From: Desulfuromonadales bacterium
GTDB taxonomy: Bacteria > Desulfobacterota > Desulfuromonadia > Geobacterales > Pseudopelobacteraceae
Reading direction: 5' to 3'
Assembly (NCBI GenBank): GCA_015688915.1
Contig: JAATGX010000243.1
Coordinates: 1 to 6,678 of the forward strand
Length of the DNA: 6,678 nucleotides
Shown here: piece by piece, positions 1 through 6,678 of the stretch
Position numbering within the stretch: position 1 is the stretch's first letter
Layout of the letters: each line of letters starts with the position of its first letter
Notes under the pieces: model-generated
The model's input: only the letters and a program-made list of their open reading frames with translations
Databases searched by the model: none
What the model was told of the DNA's origin: nothing
Made by a program: the position numbers and the translations under genes

Positions 1-940
1 GCTGGAAGAGATGGTCGTGACCACGGCGGACGAGACCCGGATCCGGGGCACCGCCTCCATCGGCATGGCGCTCTACCCGACCCATGCCCAGACCCCCAAG
101 GACCTGTTCCTGTTTGCCGACAACATGACCTACAAGGCCAAAGGCATGGGAAAAAATTGCGTCCTCGTCCCCACCAACGACGACGTGGTCGAGGTGTTCC
201 AGAAGAGCAGCGAGATGTCGGGAATTCTGCTCCGGGCCCTGGAAGAAAAAAGCATCATTCCCTATTTTCAGCCCATCGTCACGACCGGCACGAAAGAGAT
301 CGTCTGCCACGAAGTCCTGTGCCGGGTAAAGGTCGGTGAGGAAATCATTCCGGCCGCCGAGTTCATTGAAATCGCGGAGAAACTCAGCATTGTCAGCCGC
401 CTCGACAGCATCCTGATGGAAAAGGTGTTCGAAAAGGCTCGGGAGGTGGGTTACGACGGCTACCTCTTTATCAATCTTTCCCCCAAGTCGCTGATACTCA
501 AAGAATTCGTCCCGATGATCATCAGACTGACCCGTGCCTACCATATTAACCACGAAAAGGTGGTATTCGAGATCACCGAGCGGGAGACGGTGAAGAACAT
601 GACCCTGCTGGAAAGCTTCGTGTTTGATCTCAAGCTGGAAGGCTTCAAGTTCGCCATCGACGACTTCGGCTCCGGGTTTTCGTCATTCCAGTATATCCGC
701 AGGCTTCCCATCGACTTCGTCAAGATAGAGGGGATGTTCGTGCGGAACATGCTGAACGATCCCAAGGACATGGCCTTTGTCAAGACACTGGTGGTTTTGG
801 CACAGGAATTCGGCATACAGACCATTGCGGAATACATCGAGAGCGAGGAACTGCTGGTCGCGGCCAGCTCCATGGGGATAGACCTTGCCCAAGGATACCA
901 TACCGGCAAACCGGCGCCGGACATTATAGAAGCTGAGTAG
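1..940 (+). CDS. GGDEF-EAL domain protein (c-di-GMP phosphodiesterase), 5'-truncated
   Basis: This is the C-terminal part of a cyclic-di-GMP turnover protein. It is open from base 2 with no start in view, and the Met at base 11 is internal. Counting from that Met, residues 13-50 are the tail of a GGDEF domain (ASIGMALYP, then FADNMTYKAKGMGKN); the GG(D/E)EF loop lies outside the window, so cyclase activity cannot be judged. Residues 72-305 are a full EAL domain. Its signature is EVL (101-103) with R105. Every metal- and substrate-binding position is present at RocR-like spacing: E101, N155, E187, E190, D217-D218, K238, E274 and Q294. I therefore infer an active phosphodiesterase that cleaves c-di-GMP to pGpG. 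The stop lies 24 nt before the haem chemoreceptor gene on the same strand, which suggests one operon. Domain identity is firm; sensory input and overall activity are unknown because the N-terminus is missing. Confidence 0.93.
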   Translation, partial: LEEMVVTTADETRIRGTASIGMALYPTHAQTPKDLFLFADNMTYKAKGMGKNCVLVPTNDDVVEVFQKSSEMSGILLRALEEKSIIPYFQPIVTTGTKEIVCHEVLCRVKVGEEIIPAAEFIEIAEKLSIVSRLDSILMEKVFEKAREVGYDGYLFINLSPKSLILKEFVPMIIRLTRAYHINHEKVVFEITERETVKNMTLLESFVFDLKLEGFKFAIDDFGSGFSSFQYIRRLPIDFVKIEGMFVRNMLNDPKDMAFVKTLVVLAQEFGIQTIAEYIESEELLVAASSMGIDLAQGYHTGKPAPDIIEAE

Positions 941-964
941 CTTCGTACAAAGAGGGGAAACGAT

Positions 965-2551
965 ATGAAGGCATCTCTGCGATGGAAAATGATTATTCCC
1001 ATAATCTCGTGCGTGACCATAGGCATACTCATTACGGTCTTTGTAACCGGGTATTCGGCCAGAAAGGTCGTGATTGCCGAAATCGAGAAATCGACCATGG
1101 CAAAGCTGCGTGATACCGTGCTGATTTCCATCACGACCATGATGAGCAGCGGCAGCATGAAAGAGAACAAGACCTCATTTGTCAACCAGATGAAGCATAC
1201 GGCGGATTTGAAGATCGTGCGGTCGCACAACCTGGACAACGATCATGGCAAGGGCGCCGATGAGGAATACGCACAGGACGAGCACGAGCGTGAGGTGATC
1301 GACAAGAATGTCGCCAAGATCTTTCTCGAGGGGACCACGATCAGGGCTATCTATCCCTACATTGCCGGCAGCAACACGCTGGGCAAGAATTGCCTGGAGT
1401 GCCACAATGTCGCGGAAGGGACCGTATTGGGGGCGGCCGACATTCGCGTTTCCCTGACCGATTCCTTTGCAAGAATAAAAAGTTTTCAATACCTGTTCGG
1501 CGCCCTGGGCATACTCGGCACCATCGCCTTGACGGCATTTCTCTACATGTTGGCCAAGTATATTTTCAGCCCGCTGGAGCTGTTGACCTGCAATGTCGCG
1601 GAAGTGAAAGGCGGCAATCTGGCCATCAGCTTCGATCACCAAAGCGGCGATGAAATCGGCATATTGAGTTCGAGCATGAACGACATGGTCCAGGCCTTCA
1701 GAAGCCTCATAGGCAGGATAACCGCATCGTCGAACAACATCGTGTCCGTTGTCGAACACCTGCGCCTGGAATCGAAAAAGATGTCGGAAGGCTCGGAACA
1801 TCAGGCCAGCCAGATCATGCAGATCGCCACGGCAAATGAGGAAATGGCGGCGACATCAGGGGAAATAGCCAACAATTGCCACCTGGCGGAGGAGCGGGCC
1901 AAACAGGCGGATATCATGGCGCAGGAAGGCTCCACGGTGGTTGAGAACACCATCCAGGTAATGAACAAGATCGCCGATCGAGTGAAAACCACGGCTCATA
2001 CCGTGGAAAGCCTCGGCTCCCGTTCCGACCAGATCGGTGCAATTGTCGGCACCATTGAGGACATTGCCGACCAGACCAATCTTCTCGCCCTGAATGCCGC
2101 CATAGAAGCGGCCCGCGCCGGCGAGCAGGGACGGGGGTTCGCCGTGGTGGCCGACGAGGTTCGCGCCCTGGCGGAACGGACCACCAAGGCCACCAAGGAA
2201 ATCGGCTCCATGATCAAAACGATCCAGACCGAAACCAAGCACGCCGTGCTGTCGATGGAAGAAGGGGTCATGGAGGTCGAAAAAGGCACCCTGGAGGCAG
2301 CAAAGTCGGGTGAGGCGCTGGAAAAGATCCTTGAGCAGATCGGCTCGGTGACCAGCCAGATCAGCCAGATAGCCACCGCCGCCGAAGAGCAGACGGCGAC
2401 GATTCACGAGATCAACAACAATATACAGGTGGTTGCGGATGTCGCCAAGGTGAACGGGGACGTGGAAAAGGACGTGCTGAAAGAGGTGGCCCAGCTTACG
2501 GTGACCTCACAGGAATTGAAGGATTCGACAACGGACTTCAAGCTGAACTGA
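965..2551 (+). CDS. Methyl-accepting chemotaxis protein with periplasmic c-type haem sensor domain
   Basis: A 528-residue transmembrane chemoreceptor. TM1 spans about residues 9-30 and TM2 about 176-197, enclosing a periplasmic domain of roughly 145 residues. That domain has one CXXCH motif (C143-L-E-C146-H147), the covalent attachment site for haem c with His147 as proximal ligand, in a setting like the haem-PAS sensors GSU0582 and GSU0935 of Geobacter sulfurreducens. A HAMP domain (about 198-250) follows, then a long coiled-coil signalling domain with the conserved hairpin tip (NAAIEAARAGEQGRGFAVVA, 377-396). About 140 residues lie on each side of the tip, which fits the 40-heptad class. 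Methylation-consensus pairs occur at E292/E293 and E474/E475, and there is no C-terminal CheR/CheB-tethering pentapeptide. The likely role is to sense redox state or a gaseous ligand in the periplasm and signal through CheW/CheA. The start is supported by AGAGGGG at 951-957, 7 nt before ATG. It probably shares a transcript with the upstream EAL gene. Confidence 0.95.
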   Translation: MKASLRWKMIIPIISCVTIGILITVFVTGYSARKVVIAEIEKSTMAKLRDTVLISITTMMSSGSMKENKTSFVNQMKHTADLKIVRSHNLDNDHGKGADEEYAQDEHEREVIDKNVAKIFLEGTTIRAIYPYIAGSNTLGKNCLECHNVAEGTVLGAADIRVSLTDSFARIKSFQYLFGALGILGTIALTAFLYMLAKYIFSPLELLTCNVAEVKGGNLAISFDHQSGDEIGILSSSMNDMVQAFRSLIGRITASSNNIVSVVEHLRLESKKMSEGSEHQASQIMQIATANEEMAATSGEIANNCHLAEERAKQADIMAQEGSTVVENTIQVMNKIADRVKTTAHTVESLGSRSDQIGAIVGTIEDIADQTNLLALNAAIEAARAGEQGRGFAVVADEVRALAERTTKATKEIGSMIKTIQTETKHAVLSMEEGVMEVEKGTLEAAKSGEALEKILEQIGSVTSQISQIATAAEEQTATIHEINNNIQVVADVAKVNGDVEKDVLKEVAQLTVTSQELKDSTTDFKLN

Positions 2552-2581
2552 CAAAACCCCGCCGCCCCACGAACACCTGAA

Positions 2582-2626
2582 ACAGATATGCCTGCCCGGT
2601 TTTCACAACCGGGCAGGCATATCTGT
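2582..2626. terminator. Perfect 20-bp hairpin between convergent genes; probable bidirectional terminator
   Basis: The arms at 2582-2601 and 2607-2626 are exact reverse complements (20 of 20) around the 5-nt loop TTCAC, with a GC-rich upper stem. The hairpin starts 30 nt after the chemoreceptor stop and lies 57 nt beyond the tyrS stop on the other strand, the usual place for a shared terminator. Neither side has a strong T-tract directly after the stem: the + strand continues GTGTGCAGAGATTTT and the - strand TTCAGGTG. It is therefore not a textbook intrinsic terminator and may act mainly as a 3'-end stabilising structure. Apart from this hairpin, the 132-nt convergent gap shows nothing recognisable. 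Confidence 0.75.
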
Positions 2627-2683
2627 GTGTGCAGAGATTTTCGATGACCCCGCCGGACGAGACCCGCCCCCTGTTCCCGGCAA

Positions 2684-3895
<1,212 letters not shown>

Positions 3896-3901
3896 AGGTT
3901 A

Positions 3902-3914
3902 CACCTTTCAAAAA
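3902..3914 (-). promoter_or_regulatory. T5 tract fused to the tyrS ribosome-binding site
   Basis: On the - strand the outer end of the repeat hairpin is followed directly by TTTTT (3914-3910), one G, and then AAAGGTG (3908-3902), the Shine-Dalgarno that sets the tyrS start 6 nt downstream. The hairpin plus T-run resembles a terminator or attenuator placed at the translation initiation site. The Shine-Dalgarno is clear; any regulatory effect is inference. Confidence 0.5.
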
Positions 3915-4043
3915 TCTGCCACAGAGGCACAGAGACACAGAGGTACACAGAGAAAAAGCAAAAAAGCACCGCAGTCGAAAACAATGACGTTCAATCGCTT
4001 AACTAAAATGATTTTCTCTGTGTCTCTGTGTCTCCGTGGCAGA
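3915..4043. repeat. Inverted-repeat element built of CACAGAG units between ymdB and tyrS
   Basis: Two 28-nt arms, 3915-3942 and 4016-4043, are reverse complements at 26 of 28 positions, separated by 73 nt. The left arm region contains four CACAGAG units (3920, 3928, 3936 and 3946; spacing 8, 8, 10). The right arm has CTCTGTG at 4016 and 4024 and the variant CTCCGTG at 4032. The centre is rich in A and T, unlike the GC-rich genes around it. From memory, repeats of the form CCACAGAGACACAGAG recur in the intergenic regions of many bacterial genomes, Geobacter relatives included, and give spurious ORFs reading TEAQRHRGTQR, as here. I infer a dispersed non-coding palindromic repeat. There is no transposase and no clear target-site duplication. 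The element fills most of the 155-nt gap between ymdB and tyrS. Confidence 0.85.
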
Positions 4044-4050
4044 CGTTAAA

Positions 4051-4836
4051 TTAACAACTTACCGCGATCCGCTCGATGCTGAGCGCCCTGCCGCTTTCTT
4101 CGTCGATCCCCACCACAACACCGTTCAGGCGGATATCGTTCTTGGGCACCTCGAACTTGGCCGGCAACTGGGTCAGGAACTTGTAGATGGCCTGTTCCTT
4201 GCCGATGCCGATCACCGAATCGAAACTGCCGGTCATGCCGGCATCGGACATGTAGGCCGTCCCCTGGGTCAGGATACGCTCGTCCGCGGTCTGGACATGG
4301 GTATGGGTGCCGATCACGGCGCTGACCCGGCCATCCAGGTACCAGCCGAGGGAGGCCTTTTCAGAGGTGGCCTCGGCATGGAAGTCCACGAAGATAAGCG
4401 GCGTCTCCCGGCGCAGCCGTTCGATCTCCCGGTCTGCCGTGCGGAAGGGACAGTCCAGGTTCTTCATGAAGATCCTGCCCTCCAGGTTGAGCACGGCAAT
4501 CTTGACCCCGCCGGGCGTGGTAAACAGGGCGCTCCCCATGCCGGGCGCCCCTTCGGGATAGTTGGCGGGACGGATGATGCGGGGATCGGCCAGCACCAAC
4601 GGCACCTGCTCCTTCTTGTCCCAGATATGGTTGCCGCTGGTAAGGCAGTGCACACCCAGGTCGAACAGTTCCCTGGCAATGTCGACGGTCAGACCGAAGC
4701 CGGCGGCGGCATTTTCGCCGTTCACGACCACCAGATCGGCGTTGTGCCGGTCCACCAGGCGGTGCAACTCGCGGGCAAGCGCCTGGCGGCCCGGCTTGCC
4801 GATGATATCCCCTATGAACAGAATCTTAACGGGCAT
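4051..4836 (-). CDS. ymdB: YmdB-family metallophosphoesterase (TIGR00282 type)
   Basis: A complete 261-residue cytoplasmic calcineurin-like phosphoesterase of the Bacillus YmdB family, which is unrelated to E. coli YmdB. Bacillus subtilis YmdB hydrolyses cyclic mononucleotides such as 2',3'-cAMP and influences biofilm and motility decisions. The expected dinuclear metal ligands are visible: D10 (GD), E41 and N42 (NGEN), N69 and H70 (SGNHIWD), H153 (VDFHAEATSEK), H178 and H180 (GTHTHVQTADE). The family signature SDAGMTGSFDSVIG follows, and the length is typical. The ATG at 4836-4834 lies inside the 3' end of rny (11-nt overlap) with only a weak ribosome-binding site, so translational coupling to rny is likely. 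The pairing with RNase Y recurs in many bacteria and fits a shared role in RNA turnover or in clearing 2',3'-cyclic nucleotides; the physiological substrate in this organism is unknown. Confidence 0.95.
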   Translation of the reverse strand: MPVKILFIGDIIGKPGRQALARELHRLVDRHNADLVVVNGENAAAGFGLTVDIARELFDLGVHCLTSGNHIWDKKEQVPLVLADPRIIRPANYPEGAPGMGSALFTTPGGVKIAVLNLEGRIFMKNLDCPFRTADREIERLRRETPLIFVDFHAEATSEKASLGWYLDGRVSAVIGTHTHVQTADERILTQGTAYMSDAGMTGSFDSVIGIGKEQAIYKFLTQLPAKFEVPKNDIRLNGVVVGIDEESGRALSIERIAVSC

Positions 4837-6391
4837 ATTCCACAGAGCGTGTTTCGCGGATGACGTTCACCTTGATCTGGCCGGGATAGGTCATCTCGGC
4901 CTCGATCTTCTTGGCAATATCGCGGGCCATGACGACCGATTGCTCATCGGACACCTGCTCGCTGGTGACCATGACGCGGATCTCGCGGCCGGCCTGGATG
5001 GCAAAGGAGGAACTGACCCCGGTGAACGACGTGGCGATGCGCTCCAGGTCCTCCAGCCGCTTGACGTATGTCTCCATCATCTCCCGCCGTGCGCCGGGAC
5101 GGGCGCCGGAAAGGGCATCGGCCGCCTGGACCAGGATCGCCAGCACGGTGGTCGGTTTCTCGTCCTCGTGGTGGGCCATGATGGCATGAACGATCTTGGG
5201 GGATTCGCCGTATTTGCGGGCCAGGTCGGCACCGATCACGGCATGGGAACCCTCCACCTCGTGGTCCACGGCCTTGCCCAAGTCATGCAGCAGGCCGGCG
5301 CGTTTGGCCTGTTTGACGTTGACGCCCAGTTCCGCCGCCATGATACCGCACAGGAAGGCCACCTCCAGTGAATGCTGGTAGACGTTCTGGGTGTAGGAGG
5401 TGCGGTACTTGAGACGCCCGATCAGTTTGAGAACCTCGGGATGGATGCCGTGCACGCCCAGGTCGAAGGCGGCCTGTTCCCCGGCTTCCTTGATGGAAAG
5501 CTCCACCTCTTCGGTGGCCTTGGCCACCACCTCCTCGATCCGGCCCGGATGGATACGGCCGTCGGCGATCAGTTTCTCCAGCGACAGCCGGGCGACCTCG
5601 CGCCGCACCGGATTGAACCCGGACAGGATCACCGCCTCGGGGGTATCGTCGATGATCAGGTCGATCCCGGTGGCAGCCTCCAGGGCGCGGATATTGCGGC
5701 CTTCGCGGCCGATGATGCGGCCCTTCATCTCGTCCGAGGGGAGCGGCACGACCGAAACGGTCCTCTCGGCCACATATTCGCCGGCATACCGCTGGATGGC
5801 CAGCGCCATTATCTCCTTGGCCTTCTTGTCCGCTATTTCGCGGGCTTCCTCCTCGATGGCCTTGATTCGCTTGGCCACATCGTGCTTGGCCTCGCTCTCC
5901 ATGGCATCCATCAGTTCCTTTTTCGCTTCCGAAGCCGACAGGCCCGAAATCGTTTCCAGCTTGGCCTTCTGGGCAATGATCGCCTGATTCACCTCTTCGT
6001 TGCGCTGGGCAATGGTCTGTTCCTTCTGGGAAACAACCTGTTCCTTTTTGAGGATATCCAGCTCTTTCTGATCAAACAGGGCCACCTTCTTATCCAGGTT
6101 TTCTTCCTTCTGCTGCAGCCGTTTTTCGAGATTCTGGAGGTCCTTCTTCTTCTCCCGCATCTCGTGCTCGTACTCTTCCTTGGCCTCGATAGCCGCGTTC
6201 TTGGCCTTGAGTTCCACTTCCTTGGTGATGGTGTCGGCCTCGCGCCGGGCATCCTCGATCACCTTGGTCGCCAGTTCCTCTGCCTGCCTGACGATGGAGT
6301 CCGCATCCTTCTTGCTGAACCTGCTACCTGCAAAATAGGCCCCGGCAGCCACCGCCAGGGTTATGACAACCATCCAGATACTCACTTCCAT
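4826..6391 (-). CDS. rny: Ribonuclease Y
   Basis: A complete 521-residue membrane-anchored endoribonuclease that starts decay of mRNAs. Domains in order: one N-terminal membrane segment (about 4-21, VSIWMVVITLAVAAGAYF), a long charged coiled coil (about 28-195), a KH RNA-binding domain with GRIIGREGRNIR (224-235), and an HD hydrolase domain with H340, the H369-D370 pair (LLHDLGKA), the AHHED stretch (406-410) and D425. The C-terminal region ends RSVEYAR. Length and order match the family exactly. I chose the start at 6391 because it gives the proper membrane anchor and has AGAGGAGG 8 nt upstream; an in-frame ATG at 6496 would add 35 unrelated residues that overlap the preceding gene. It begins 1 nt after the stop of the cyclo-ligase gene and overlaps ymdB by 11 nt at its 3' end, so the three genes form a compact operon. 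Confidence 0.98.
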   Translation of the reverse strand: MEVSIWMVVITLAVAAGAYFAGSRFSKKDADSIVRQAEELATKVIEDARREADTITKEVELKAKNAAIEAKEEYEHEMREKKKDLQNLEKRLQQKEENLDKKVALFDQKELDILKKEQVVSQKEQTIAQRNEEVNQAIIAQKAKLETISGLSASEAKKELMDAMESEAKHDVAKRIKAIEEEAREIADKKAKEIMALAIQRYAGEYVAERTVSVVPLPSDEMKGRIIGREGRNIRALEAATGIDLIIDDTPEAVILSGFNPVRREVARLSLEKLIADGRIHPGRIEEVVAKATEEVELSIKEAGEQAAFDLGVHGIHPEVLKLIGRLKYRTSYTQNVYQHSLEVAFLCGIMAAELGVNVKQAKRAGLLHDLGKAVDHEVEGSHAVIGADLARKYGESPKIVHAIMAHHEDEKPTTVLAILVQAADALSGARPGARREMMETYVKRLEDLERIATSFTGVSSSFAIQAGREIRVMVTSEQVSDEQSVVMARDIAKKIEAEMTYPGQIKVNVIRETRSVEYAR

Positions 6392-6392
6392 A

Positions 6393-6678
6393 TCAAAAAC
6401 CTCCTCTATGTGAATCCGGGCCAAAGGTGTGGCGCCGGTTACTTCCGCAGCGGATGGTCCGCTTGTCCGTGATGATGATCTCCATCCGTATGTCATGCAC
6501 CTCGGCCGGAATCGCTCCCCCTATGACCTGAAAGTCATGACACAACCCTATCAAGTGGGCCTTCCGGTGCGGGTGCTTGAGAAAGCGGTCGTAAAACCCT
6601 TTCCCGAAACCGACACGGTGCCCGGACAGGTCGAAGGCAACGCCGGGAACAACGATCAGGTCCGCTTCATCCGCCCCC
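6393..6678 (-). CDS. ygfA: 5-formyltetrahydrofolate cyclo-ligase (MTHFS), C-terminal part
   Basis: The last 94 codons of a gene that enters from the right edge; it has no start in view. The frame reads ADLIVVPGVAFDLSGHRVGF and continues GKGFYDRFLKHP, the family's glycine-rich nucleotide and folate-binding signature (pattern PG-x-AFD-x-x-G-x-R-x-G-x-G-x-GFYDR). Then come LIGLCHDFQV and IPAEVHDIRMEIIITD, the usual C-terminal elements. The enzyme converts 5-formyltetrahydrofolate to 5,10-methenyltetrahydrofolate with ATP, salvaging a folate form that cannot otherwise be used. A tail of about 22 residues after IIITD (to HRGGF) is basic and not clearly conserved. Its stop TGA (6395-6393) is 1 nt from the rny ATG, and its last codons carry the rny ribosome-binding site, so the two are almost certainly co-transcribed. 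The family is confident from the signature alone; completeness of the N-terminus cannot be seen. Confidence 0.93.
   Translation of the reverse strand, partial: GADEADLIVVPGVAFDLSGHRVGFGKGFYDRFLKHPHRKAHLIGLCHDFQVIGGAIPAEVHDIRMEIIITDKRTIRCGSNRRHTFGPDSHRGGF
6400..6407 (-). promoter_or_regulatory. rny ribosome-binding site (AGAGGAGG)
   Basis: A strong Shine-Dalgarno, AGAGGAGG, lies 8 nt before the rny ATG and inside the last codons of the upstream cyclo-ligase gene. It decides the rny start in favour of 6391 over the longer in-frame ATG at 6496 and implies coupled translation across the junction. Confidence 0.85.

Noticed and set aside
538..2407. Several - strand open frames opposite the EAL and chemoreceptor genes
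   Set aside because: Long antisense frames are expected in GC-rich coding DNA; none shows a recognisable domain or a convincing start.
3915..4043. CRISPR-like array, because of repeated CACAGAG units
   Set aside because: Units are 7-8 nt with 1-3 nt between them and lie in two inverted clusters; there are no spacer-length unique segments and no cas genes.
3896..4050. T-box or other tRNA-sensing leader upstream of tyrS
   Set aside because: No T-box sequence or stem I/antiterminator arrangement is visible; the gap is almost wholly taken up by the CACAGAG inverted repeat.
5372..6472. 366-codon + strand open frame opposite rny, and the 275-codon one at 4036-4863
   Set aside because: Both are antisense to well-supported genes (rny, ymdB). 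Their composition is a mirror of coiled-coil and GC-rich codons, with no domain recognisable.
6392..6496. Longer rny start at the in-frame ATG at 6496, adding 35 residues
   Set aside because: The extension overlaps the cyclo-ligase reading frame, puts non-family residues before the membrane anchor, and ignores the strong AGAGGAGG before the ATG at 6391.

Overview
The window looks like a chromosomal segment of a GC-rich, cytochrome-rich deltaproteobacterium, most likely a Geobacter relative (Geobacterales/Desulfuromonadia). The evidence is a chemoreceptor with a covalent c-type haem motif (CLECH) in its periplasmic domain, protein sequences that read like Geobacter homologues, and the order 5-formyltetrahydrofolate cyclo-ligase, rny, ymdB, tyrS. 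This assignment comes from family knowledge and not from a database search.

The window holds two converging blocks. On the + strand (1-2551) the 3' part of a GGDEF-EAL cyclic-di-GMP gene is followed after 24 nt by a complete methyl-accepting chemotaxis protein whose periplasmic domain carries one c-type haem site. The two are probably co-transcribed, and they would link redox or gas sensing to chemotaxis and c-di-GMP turnover. A perfect 20-bp hairpin (2582-2626) closes this block and also lies just beyond the 3' end of the opposing tyrS.

On the - strand, read from 6678 down to 2684, come the 3' end of 5-formyltetrahydrofolate cyclo-ligase, rny (RNase Y, 1 nt later), ymdB (metallophosphoesterase, overlapping rny by 11 nt) and tyrS (type-2 tyrosyl-tRNA synthetase). 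The first three are packed tightly enough to be translationally coupled. A 155-nt gap separates ymdB from tyrS. It is almost filled by an inverted repeat built from CACAGAG units (3915-4043), which is AT-rich in its centre and looks like a dispersed repeat inserted into an otherwise compact operon. In the tyrS direction its hairpin ends in five T residues just before the tyrS ribosome-binding site, so it may affect tyrS expression.

Most of the window is housekeeping. The parts most worth a second look are the haem chemoreceptor/c-di-GMP pair and the CACAGAG repeat. I see no CRISPR array, transposase, rRNA/tRNA gene or phage gene, and nothing that is convincingly a new system.
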